From Aliidiomarina quisquiliarum (lineage in GTDB: Bacteria > Pseudomonadota > Gammaproteobacteria > Enterobacterales > Alteromonadaceae): 64,000 bases of DNA. Below are positions 56,763 to 64,000 of this stretch, in pieces. A model generated the notes under the pieces. It searched no databases. It was not told the DNA's origin and saw only the letters and a program-made list of their open reading frames with translations. Made by a program: the position numbers and the translations under genes. Numbering within the stretch: the first letter of the stretch is position 1; every line of letters starts with the position of its first letter. The stretch lies in contig NZ_JAMFTN010000029.1 in NCBI RefSeq assembly GCF_023922585.1, positions 23,270 to 87,269 of the forward strand, written 5' to 3'.

Positions 56763-58495
56763 GCTTGGCATCCCTCTGCTTTAAACTGCCATAAAATGTT
56801 TTCTAAACCGTGAGGGTCTACGTTATGCATTGAAGCAAACTCAAAAGAGTGGCTGATTTCTTGTAGAGGAATTTCCTGCCTCGTTTTCTGATCACCATGA
56901 TGTATATAGTGAATAGACTTGTTTCCATATAGCAATACTGACTCATTGCCTGCAAATAGACTGGTGAGAAACGATTTACTGCGAGCCTTTTTCATCGATT
57001 CATCCATGAGTTTGTTGTGATGCCGCCAATAAGTGTGTCGGTCACTTTCACTTGGTTTCAGCTCTTCTATTTCTACCGCAGCTCTAATGGAAGTCTGGTA
57101 ATTTTCGTAGGACGTCAAAACATTATTCGCGAACTGTGCGAGTCTTTTGCATTCAGCCTCTTTTGAACTCTCCATCTGTTCAGTTATGCTTCTGGGATAG
57201 CTAATGCACAAAGGGTTAAATACAGCTTTTTCAATTTCATTCAGTTCTGAATCTGGCGCATTTGAAATTAAGGATTCAATAAGACTGATTGCTGTTTTAG
57301 GCTGATTGAAAAACCAACCACAAGCTTTTCGAGCTAAATATACGTATACACCTTCACTATCACTAGGGATGCAATTTTCGTCAAAACTCAAAGACAATCC
57401 TTTGTCAAAATCTCGAACAAGGTCCAAGCTAAATTTGCATAGATAAATATTTTGGGATAGTAGCCATTTAGTTATGAGTGTTGATAAATACGTATCTTTA
57501 TAGTTGTGCAGCTCTCTAACGAAACTATCAAACTCCTTTATGGAAACCTTAAAGTTGGTTTGTTGAAAGAACTCATCAAAAAACTTTATGCATGCCTCAA
57601 AATCATTACGTTTCAAAATTTTTTCGAGCGCATAATCCAGATTGTTTATTGTGCCGCTGTTTTTTTCTGGAGTATAAATACATATATCAAGTAGTCTCTT
57701 TTCAACGTTAAGAGAAACTTTCTCTGCATCATAAAATAGAGTTTCAGAAGCGGCATGAATGAAGTTTTCTCCACGATGCTTAGAATGACAATCAAGAAAA
57801 CTTAAAAATAACATTTCTATTTTATTAACTCTGCTAGTGAGAGCAAACAACGCACGCAAGCTAGTCGCAAGAGTTTGGTCGTTTTTAGAGGTTTTTGTAA
57901 AGTCCATTATCGCATTTACAGCAGCTATGATTTGTTCTTCGTTATCTAAATTCATTCTGCCAAGAGCAAAGATAGACCTTTGCTTAACTAGTTCACACTC
58001 TCCACTAATTAAACCAATTGCTTGCTCTACATAATCTGCACTGTCAATTTTAGCCCCTGCAATCAGCGCAGTAGAAACATGATCAAACTCTTTATCCCCT
58101 AGAGCCAGTGCGTGTTTTAGCAGCTCCGTAGGCCGAGTTGGTTTATTAGCGCAAAAACTTATAAAGGGAGAGACAAGCATACCCGCAGCCATATCTTGTC
58201 CTGCCTCTAGCGTTAAGTGTTTAACACAGTTTGCAGTAATAATAACTGGAGCATCGAGTTCAGGAAGAACTTCTTCAAGCACTCTTCTAACTGAAAAGAA
58301 GTCATGCTGCTCGGGGGAGTTCTTGAACTCACTAAACAGGGCTATTAGATCAATTTCTTTATTATTGTGAACTTCAATTAAAGCTGAAGCCAATATCTTG
58401 TCGCCTTTTCTATCCTGATAGTAAATCTTTTGGATGAACTCAAAAAAGTTTTCATCCTTGTATGCTTGAATAAGCTGATTTTTGAGGTCTTCCAT
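56759..58495 (-). CDS. Alpha-solenoid (HEAT-like) protein of unknown function
   Basis: A 578-residue all-helical protein with repeating helix pairs, for example VKQRSIFALGRMNLDNEEQIIAAVNA and KNDQTLATSLRALFALTSRV, typical of HEAT-like solenoids. No enzyme motif was found. The C-terminal 100 residues form a separate segment (SFLTSLFAGNESVLLYGNKSIHY). It starts 10 bases after the hsdS stop and overlaps the next gene by four bases. As first gene of the inserted trio it may be the sensor or scaffold, but that is inference. Confidence 0.7.
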   Translation of the reverse strand: MEDLKNQLIQAYKDENFFEFIQKIYYQDRKGDKILASALIEVHNNKEIDLIALFSEFKNSPEQHDFFSVRRVLEEVLPELDAPVIITANCVKHLTLEAGQDMAAGMLVSPFISFCANKPTRPTELLKHALALGDKEFDHVSTALIAGAKIDSADYVEQAIGLISGECELVKQRSIFALGRMNLDNEEQIIAAVNAIMDFTKTSKNDQTLATSLRALFALTSRVNKIEMLFLSFLDCHSKHRGENFIHAASETLFYDAEKVSLNVEKRLLDICIYTPEKNSGTINNLDYALEKILKRNDFEACIKFFDEFFQQTNFKVSIKEFDSFVRELHNYKDTYLSTLITKWLLSQNIYLCKFSLDLVRDFDKGLSLSFDENCIPSDSEGVYVYLARKACGWFFNQPKTAISLIESLISNAPDSELNEIEKAVFNPLCISYPRSITEQMESSKEAECKRLAQFANNVLTSYENYQTSIRAAVEIEELKPSESDRHTYWRHHNKLMDESMKKARSKSFLTSLFAGNESVLLYGNKSIHYIHHGDQKTRQEIPLQEISHSFEFASMHNVDPHGLENILWQFKAEGCQA

Positions 58496-58505
58496 TTTTA
58501 AGCCT

Positions 58506-59699
58506 TTATATTTTGACTCTTTTCTTGCCAGTTAACAATTGCTGCATCAGTGCTTTCTTTTCTTGCTTTAGGTCAGCAAGTTGTTGTTCTAACAGCTCGG
58601 TTTCTTGGTCTGCATTAACTAATACAGAGGCAATTTTTTCCTGTTCTTCAATGGCGGGGAGCAATATTTTAATTTTTGCTAATTCACCAAGATATACTCC
58701 TGCTTGAGCTGTTGAGTTAGATTTTCTAACTAACAGATGATTGAAGTCATTAGAACTAAAGAGTTGCATTAGGAATCGATTATCAACACCATCCGATGCT
58801 CTTATGATTGCGACACTTCTTTGCAAGGTGAATCTTTCTTTCTTTTCTACAATGGCTACCCTTCCTAAAGTACCAACAACGGTCAGAAGGATATCACCAA
58901 CGCTAATTTCGTACTTCGCGTGAATTTTTTGATAATCAACTTCACTGATGAAAGGTGCGCCTTCAAAGCATATCTTGTGATTTTTAGTTATGTTAGCGGC
59001 TGACAACATCGGAACACCAGTTTCATACCTCTTGTGAGTTCCATGCGTTCCGTCTTTTATAAATTCAGTTATTTGTCCAAGCTTAACTTCTTCCCATTCC
59101 CCCTCAAAAGGTTTACCCGACTCATCGAGTAGGCGTTTTTTGCCAGTGAGCAGTTGTTGCATCAGGGCTTTTTTCTGCTGCTTGCTGTTGTCGATTAGGC
59201 TCTCGGTGGTGCTAATCGCGTTATCCCAAGTGGAGAGGATTTTAGCGATTTTGCGTTGTTCTGGTAGTGGGGGTAAAGGAAATATCATTTCAGATACAAC
59301 GCCCCAGTCAGCCCTTGGCATTTTTGAACCAGCGGACTTATTTGCTTCTGAGATAAATTGATTCGTTTGAACAAGCTGAAATAAATATGGGTTAATAATC
59401 TTCTTTGTTGGTGAAAAAACCCATATCTCTGATGAGCAAACTCCATCAAAATTTGGTTGAGCATACTTTCTCAAGTATGGCCTCAACTTACCGAAAATTA
59501 CATCTCCAGCTTTAAATTTGTTTTTGGTACTTCCTAGGTTGGAAGCTGGTACATTGCCAGTTAATTGCCCTGTTTCCTGAACTATGTGCTCTAATTCAAT
59601 ACAAGGAAAGCAAGCTGTCGATTTCTTTGGGTCGTATTTACTTTTTGATAATTTAACAACCTCACCAAACGCTTTATGTTTCCATCCATTAGGCACCAT
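58506..59699 (-). CDS. hsdS: Type I restriction-modification specificity subunit (system B)
   Basis: A 397-residue DNA-recognition subunit with two recognition domains (about 1-150 and 205-360). Each is followed by a conserved helical spacer ending in the identical segment KKALMQQLLTGKKR, first near residue 180 and again at the C-terminus. It overlaps hsdM by 11 bases. Its target is not predictable. Confidence 0.94.
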   Translation of the reverse strand: MVPNGWKHKAFGEVVKLSKSKYDPKKSTACFPCIELEHIVQETGQLTGNVPASNLGSTKNKFKAGDVIFGKLRPYLRKYAQPNFDGVCSSEIWVFSPTKKIINPYLFQLVQTNQFISEANKSAGSKMPRADWGVVSEMIFPLPPLPEQRKIAKILSTWDNAISTTESLIDNSKQQKKALMQQLLTGKKRLLDESGKPFEGEWEEVKLGQITEFIKDGTHGTHKRYETGVPMLSAANITKNHKICFEGAPFISEVDYQKIHAKYEISVGDILLTVVGTLGRVAIVEKKERFTLQRSVAIIRASDGVDNRFLMQLFSSNDFNHLLVRKSNSTAQAGVYLGELAKIKILLPAIEEQEKIASVLVNADQETELLEQQLADLKQEKKALMQQLLTGKKRVKI

Positions 59700-61209
59700 A
59701 ACCCAACTCCTTTAAGTAGCCTTCCATTTCTACTTCGAGAGTTTGCAGCTCATTTTTAAGCTGAACACGTTCAGTGCGCACCGCTACTAAATCAATCTCA
59801 GCTTCTTCTTCAAAGGTATCAACGTAGCGTGGAATGTTTAGGTTAAAGTCGTTTTCTTTTATTTCCTCAAAACTGGCTAGGTAAGCGTATTTATCTACAC
59901 TTTCACGAGCCTTGTAGGTGTCGATGATTTTTTGAATGTTTTCGTCAGTTAACTGGTTTTGGTTTTTGCCTGATTTAAACTCACGGCTGGCATCAATAAA
60001 CAATACGTTTTTGTCGGTCTTGTGTTTTTTGAATATCAAGATAGCTGCTGGTATACCTGTACCGAAGAACAATTTTTCTGGCAAACCGATTACGGTATCT
60101 AGCAGGTTCTCTTCTATCAATTGTTGGCGGATTTTACCCTCGCTTGAGGCGCGAAACAGCACACCATGCGGCACGACCACACCCATACGGCCTGTTTCAG
60201 GTTTAAGCGTTTCAATCATGTGACTGATAAACGCATAGTCACCTTTGGTTTTTGGTGGAATGCCACGTCTAAAGCGCCCATAAGGGTCATTGCTGGCATC
60301 ATCATGCCCCCACTTATCAAGTGAAAATGGAGGGTTGGCCGTAACTACGTCAAAGTGCAGTAAGCTGTTTCCGTCTTTCTCTTTTAGTAGCGGATTACGA
60401 ATGGTATCGCCCCATTCAATACGGTGGTTGTCTTCACCGTGAAGAAACATGTTCATTTTGGCGAGCGCCCAAGTTGAACCAATGGCTTCTTGCCCAAATA
60501 AGGCGTATTTTTTTGAGCCAGAGTTTTTACGTACCATAGCGCCACATTTTAGAAGCAATGAGCCACTGCCTGTACACGGATCGCAGATTTGGTCGCCTTC
60601 AACTGGCTCTAAAATCGTTGCTAAAAGGGTTGATACCTCTGGTGGAGTATAGTATTCACCAGCGGTAGCACCACTGCCAGCCGCAAAGTGTTTGATAAGG
60701 TATTCATAAGCGTTACCGATAATATCTAAGCTGCCGACACGCTCTGAGCTTAGGTTTAAAATGTCTTTACCAAAGTCTTCTAACAAGTGGCGCAGCAAAT
60801 CATTCTTTTGCTTTTCTTGACCTAGGCGATCTGTGTTAAAGCTGATATCTTGGAATACGTTTTTAAGCTTGCTGCCGTTGGCTTCTTCAATAGCGTGTAA
60901 GGCTTTATCGATTCGCTCACCGTTGCCTGCTTCATAACGCTTTTCGTATAAGTCCCAAAAGCTAGCGCCTTCTGGCAACACAAAGCGTTGCTTCGACATC
61001 ATGGCGTGGATTAGATCTGGGTTATCACCATACTGAGTAATAAGCTTATTATATTCGTCTTTGTAAACATCAGAGATGTATTTTAAAAACAGCATAGTGA
61101 GGATGAAGTCTTTATAAGTATCGGCACTAATCACACCACGGAAGGTGTCGCAGGCATTCCACACCGCTTTGTTAATATCGTCCTGATTGATTTGGTTGGT
61201 TTTGGTCAT
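59689..61209 (-). CDS. hsdM: Type I restriction-modification methyltransferase subunit (system B)
   Basis: A 506-residue N6-adenine methyltransferase. Motif I is DPCTGSGS (210-217) and motif IV NPPF (292-295), both competent. The N-terminal domain (NACDTFRGVISADTYKDFILTMLFLKY) and C-terminal coiled coil are typical. It lies 53 bases after the single-domain HsdS-like gene and overlaps hsdS by 11 bases. It belongs to a different HsdM subfamily from that of system A. Confidence 0.95.
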   Translation of the reverse strand: MTKTNQINQDDINKAVWNACDTFRGVISADTYKDFILTMLFLKYISDVYKDEYNKLITQYGDNPDLIHAMMSKQRFVLPEGASFWDLYEKRYEAGNGERIDKALHAIEEANGSKLKNVFQDISFNTDRLGQEKQKNDLLRHLLEDFGKDILNLSSERVGSLDIIGNAYEYLIKHFAAGSGATAGEYYTPPEVSTLLATILEPVEGDQICDPCTGSGSLLLKCGAMVRKNSGSKKYALFGQEAIGSTWALAKMNMFLHGEDNHRIEWGDTIRNPLLKEKDGNSLLHFDVVTANPPFSLDKWGHDDASNDPYGRFRRGIPPKTKGDYAFISHMIETLKPETGRMGVVVPHGVLFRASSEGKIRQQLIEENLLDTVIGLPEKLFFGTGIPAAILIFKKHKTDKNVLFIDASREFKSGKNQNQLTDENIQKIIDTYKARESVDKYAYLASFEEIKENDFNLNIPRYVDTFEEEAEIDLVAVRTERVQLKNELQTLEVEMEGYLKELGYGA

Positions 61210-61262
61210 ATTTTTTAGTCCTTGTTATTAATTTTTAAATCTGTTTTGTTTTAGGCTCTCTT

Positions 61263-61880
61263 TCAAACGCATGAGCTTTCAAGTGCGTGAATAGCAATGG
61301 CTTCTAGTTGTTGCTGTCTATTTTCAATCAGCTTTTGTAATACTTTTTGCTCTCTAACAGCGCAGCGGTGCATTGCAGCGAGTTGTTTTTGCTTCTCAAA
61401 CTTAAGCACCTTAATGGGCACATTCTCTAATACTTGCCTACGAATACTTAGGTACATTGAACCCTCGGCAGTCGCTTTAAAATAACGCTGTGCAGGTTGT
61501 TGGTTAAGTTGCCAGCATAAGAAGTCGGGCACGATCACATCTTTAAATTCAGGCTTTAAACGCACCACAAAAAAGTGTGGTGAGCAAACTGTGCGCTCTA
61601 ATACCTGTTCTACTAATACGCTGTAATGTTTTGCCCCTTTAGCGACAAATAACACATCACCATTTTGCAACCAGTCAGGTTGTTTTTTCGTCATTAATAC
61701 GGTTTCAACCATAGTGTATTGGTTGATCTCACCCGTTGGCTCGGTATCCCTGACTTGAACAACATTTACGTCACCATTGTCGTATTGCTTTACGGTGCCA
61801 CGAAAGGGGTGGCCTAAGCGGATATCGGCAATATCACACAGACGCAGCTCTTCAGTAGCTTGGCGCATTTTTGCATTCAT
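61263..61880 (-). CDS. HsdS-like single recognition-domain protein at head of operon B
   Basis: A 205-residue protein shaped like one HsdS half: a recognition domain (LCDIADIRLGHPFRG, LQNGDVLFVAKGAKHYSVLV, SIRRQVLENVPIKVL) and a C-terminal coiled coil (VREQKVLQKLIENRQQQLEAI). It precedes the regular hsdM-hsdS pair and could combine with HsdM as an alternative specificity or act as a decoy or regulator. The start at 61,880 was chosen because upstream codons look non-coding; AAGG lies ten bases before it. An alternative ATG lies four codons further in. Confidence 0.75.
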   Translation of the reverse strand: MNAKMRQATEELRLCDIADIRLGHPFRGTVKQYDNGDVNVVQVRDTEPTGEINQYTMVETVLMTKKQPDWLQNGDVLFVAKGAKHYSVLVEQVLERTVCSPHFFVVRLKPEFKDVIVPDFLCWQLNQQPAQRYFKATAEGSMYLSIRRQVLENVPIKVLKFEKQKQLAAMHRCAVREQKVLQKLIENRQQQLEAIAIHALESSCV

Positions 61881-62113
61881 GAACGTTAAGCCTTGGTTGT
61901 GTTCAGCAAACCGATTTCTCCAAAAAGCAAATAAACGCCAATGGGATATGACCAACTGGCGTTACAAAATCGGAATTAATTTAATGAAAATTATTGTGGC
62001 TGACATTATTAGCTAGGTCAATTTATTTTTGCAGTTATCAAATACTGCAATTTATTGCTGACTTCTCAAATACACACGCTTATATTTTGCAGTATTGTAA
62101 TGGAGCATTAAAT

Positions 62114-62893
62114 TTGAGTGGCAATTATCCCAAAGTTGTAAAACAAACTGTAAATTTAGGCAGCCTGCCTTACGTATCGACCGTTGATGAAAAAGGTCAA
62201 CGCACTATCGCTTTTCATGAAGATCACATTGTTGAGCGTTTCCCTAGAGTGTTATCACTGGTTCGAATTCAGGACGCTCTCGAAATCAATTTATTCTTAG
62301 AGCACAGATATAAAGGGCTTTTTATGCCGCCTAAACGTGGCGGCAAAAAGAACCCTCTTGGTGGCGTGTCGCTTATTACTGTGCAGTCATTAGCAAATTC
62401 GATGAGTTTGTTTTTGCAATGGGTTGAGAAGAATAACGTGGACTGGCATGAGGTTTATGCCATAAGTGACAGTGATAAAGCGAAATATTGGCTTCCTGTG
62501 TACCGCTATCGCAAGCACCTTATAGAACAAGTGATTGCTAAGGATATCGACCGAGATACGGCAAACCTATACATCAACCATGTTAGGCAGTTTTACGAGT
62601 GGGCAAGAAAGCAACGCAGAATTGATAAAGTGCCATTCAAATATAAAACTAAGGTCATTAAGAAAAAGCGCAAAGATGGCGGTTTAGATTTGCTGTTTAC
62701 CGACTACGGGAGTGAGGAAAAAGGCTTTACCATTACCACGACTGATTTGCTGATCCCTAAAAAGTATAAGCAAAAGAAATCAGGCGATGCAGGCTTATCA
62801 CCTTACAGCCAAGATGAATTGAAGCTGCTCTATTCCAGCAAGGAACTGACAAAGCAAGGTGCAAAATTGCGAGTGGATTTAGCTGTGCTGTAA
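62114..62893 (+). pseudogene. Tyrosine integrase lacking its catalytic domain
   Basis: A 259-residue fragment. It resembles the N-terminal DNA-binding domains of tRNA-targeting integrases (SLITVQSLANSMSLFLQWVEKN, YINHVRQFYEWARKQRRI). It stops after AKLRVDLAVL, just where the first catalytic Arg box should begin, so HxxR and Tyr are missing. The start is taken as a TTG at 62,114 with GGAG upstream. It lies near the right edge of island 2 and was probably the island's own integrase before truncation. Confidence 0.7.
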
Positions 62894-63658
62894 TCCCCCC
62901 GAAAAATCGGAGCAGTTATAAGTAGAAAATTCCGTTAAACTAATTCTATTGGCGCGCCCTATTCACAATCGATTTGACTGTTTAAACTCTATCGTTGCAG
63001 CCCCTTCGTTATTACGCGGGCATAACCCAAGCTCACAAGTTTTGTGACGTTCAGGCTTCAGCGTCATCTTACGCTTTTGTCCCCTTTGGGGCGCTTAGAA
63101 CAATTAGGTTTTTAGCTATGATTTTAGTAAAGTGGGTGTTAAGACAAACCAAATGAGGATACCGCTATGAGTGAGTACCTTTTACTCTTACCACTTCTAA
63201 TTCCAATCGCAGGGTTTGCGTTTGTAATTTGGGCCTGGATAAAAGGCTACATAAAGTCATAAGCCAACCGGCCAAGATAATTGTCGGAAAACCGGCCAAG
63301 GTAATTGACGCTGGATACCTACCTTATCTCCCCCGAATTATTGGCAAGCTATCATCTATGCCGTCTTACTTTTCACAAAAAGAACAAGCTCTTGTCCTCT
63401 CTCCGATCAATTATTCTTGTTTTTCTCCTAAATAGTGTCGAATATTTTCAACAATGAAACTCAGGATTTTTATACCTGTATAAATTTAATGTTGTAGGGT
63501 AAGGGTCAGAAAAATTCTCTTTTGCAAAATATGGCTGTGACATAAATCGGGGTAAACAGATCACAAATGGACAATAAAACGCTATAAAAATAGAAGATTC
63601 AGGCTTGTAACACCTTGATTTAACAAGCAACACCAATTAACACCATTAACCCACCCTA
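62894..63658. other. Gene-poor right end of island 2, with structured segment
   Basis: Apart from one 31-codon frame there is no gene. Between 63,030 and 63,095 several short inverted repeats are packed together: TCACAA-GTT-TTGTGA, GCGT-CATCTT-ACGC and CCCC-TTT-GGGG. The rest is AT-rich without recognisable features. Confidence 0.5.
63167..63262 (+). CDS. Putative 31-residue single-pass membrane peptide
   Basis: ATG, with GAGG eight bases upstream, opens a 31-codon frame encoding one hydrophobic helix (LLLLPLLIPIAGFAFVIWAW) and a short basic end (KGYIKS). Such small membrane peptides are often type I toxins or regulators, but no antisense RNA or known relative can be shown. Its position in gene-poor DNA makes chance possible. 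Confidence 0.4.
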   Translation: MSEYLLLLPLLIPIAGFAFVIWAWIKGYIKS

Positions 63659-63705
63659 CCCTCCGGAGGCAGAGGTCACAGGTTCGACTCCTGTCGGGCG
63701 CGCCA
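63659..63705 (+). pseudogene. 3' remnant of tRNA-Arg (right attachment site)
   Basis: The sequence CCCTCCGGAGGCAGAGG, the T arm ACAGG-TTCGACT-CCTGT and the acceptor end CGGGCGC plus GCCA match the 3' part of tRNA-Arg(CCG). The acceptor complements GCGCCCG at 41,977, not the intact tRNA's GCACCCG. No 5' half is present here. Confidence 0.85.
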
Positions 63706-63825
63706 TACAAGGCTTTCAGAGCATTTCCCTTTTAGTTACACCCTATTTTATCTTTATGAGTTGAAGTCGTCTTAAAACTACTGATGACCTTTACTTAAAA
63801 GCACCTAAAAACCCCGAAAGTATAT

Positions 63826-63856
63826 CCGTGACACATGCGTGACAAATCCGTGACAG
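63826..63856. repeat. CCGTGACA direct repeats of the next tandem element
   Basis: CCGTGACACAT, GCGTGACAAAT and CCGTGACAG follow one another with an 11-base period, matching the cluster at 42,268. They mark the left end of a second, related element beyond the window. Confidence 0.7.
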
Positions 63857-63889
63857 ATTTATCTACGTGCTTTTGTTACCAACGGAGTA

Positions 63890-64000
63890 AAATTGATCCA
63901 CTGACAACGGTTTAAAAGTGATCCACCTGAGGCATCATAGCCGCACTTTTCAATAAGACAAGGCGGCCTAACATGCTAACTCAGGAGCAACTAGTGGACA
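63890..64000 (+). mobile_element. Left end of an IS21-family element (runs off window)
   Basis: Two copies of TGATCCAC (63,894-63,901 and 63,919-63,926), 25 bases apart, are like the multiple terminal repeats of IS21-type elements. A frame starting ATG at 63,973 (MLTQEQLVD) resembles the beginning of IstA transposases and continues past the window. Confidence 0.6.

Noticed and set aside
63001..63100. Integron attC-like site in the hairpin cluster
   Set aside because: No convincing R'' and R' core pair with the needed symmetry, and no integron integrase is in the window.

Overview
The window is chromosomal DNA of a gammaproteobacterium, probably a marine or alkaliphilic relative of the Alteromonadales (Idiomarina-like). 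This placing is an inference from the deo operon order, the N-type ATPase and the general protein style; no 16S gene is present. Two AT-richer accessory islands interrupt a compact backbone of higher GC.

Backbone, 1-15.4 kb and 37.8-42.0 kb: the 3' part of glpK, a nucleoside-salvage run cdd-deoC-deoA-deoB, a carboxylesterase and an OsmC protein, a heat-inducible ibpA-like small heat shock gene with a sigma32-type promoter and a ROSE-like leader, an exported leucyl aminopeptidase, an acyl-CoA transferase, a thioredoxin-fold protein and nagB. Next comes an N-type (alternative F-type) ATPase operon, read on the minus strand as atpD-C-Q-R then B-E-F-A-G. It is cut in two: atpDCQR lies at 37.8-40.2 kb and atpBEFAG at 11.2-15.4 kb.

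Island 1 (about 15,402-37,759; 22.4 kb) sits inside atpB, directly after codon 11. The native atpB start survives at 37,788, and the rest of atpB is given a new start and N-terminus by the left end of the island. At the right end the island carries an integration module: an intact tyrosine recombinase, an XRE-type HTH protein, a zinc-module protein with a degenerate recombinase fold, and a GIY-YIG protein. Cargo: a serine recombinase overlapping a type I restriction-modification set (hsdM-hsdS-hsdR), a HipA-like kinase, a DUF5710-like protein, an IS4-family transposase, a signalling trio (globin-GAF-PAS-GGDEF-EAL protein, CheV, Aer-like chemoreceptor) and a TetR regulator.

Island 2 (about 42,022-63,658) is inserted at a tRNA-Arg(CCG) locus. 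A 5' tRNA remnant, an intact tRNA-Arg and, 21.6 kb away, a 3' tRNA remnant mark its edges, and the left end of a related tandem element (with an IS21-like insertion) begins after 63,705. Its contents are a DUF2971 protein, a broken type I modification locus, a trypsin-like protease, a paralogue of island 1's small protein with the same palindromic operators, an IS903-like insertion with a 9-bp target duplication, and an eight-gene minus-strand defence operon.

That operon is single-TRD hsdS-like, hsdM, hsdS, alpha-solenoid protein, PD-(D/E)XK-like protein, OLD-type ATPase/TOPRIM protein, hsdR, YgjP-like metalloprotease. The three genes set between hsdS and hsdR are tightly coupled and look like a separate, possibly undescribed, defence module housed in a restriction-modification operon. 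This module and the ATPase-disrupting island with its unusual integration genes are the strongest candidates for novelty. No CRISPR array or rRNA was seen.
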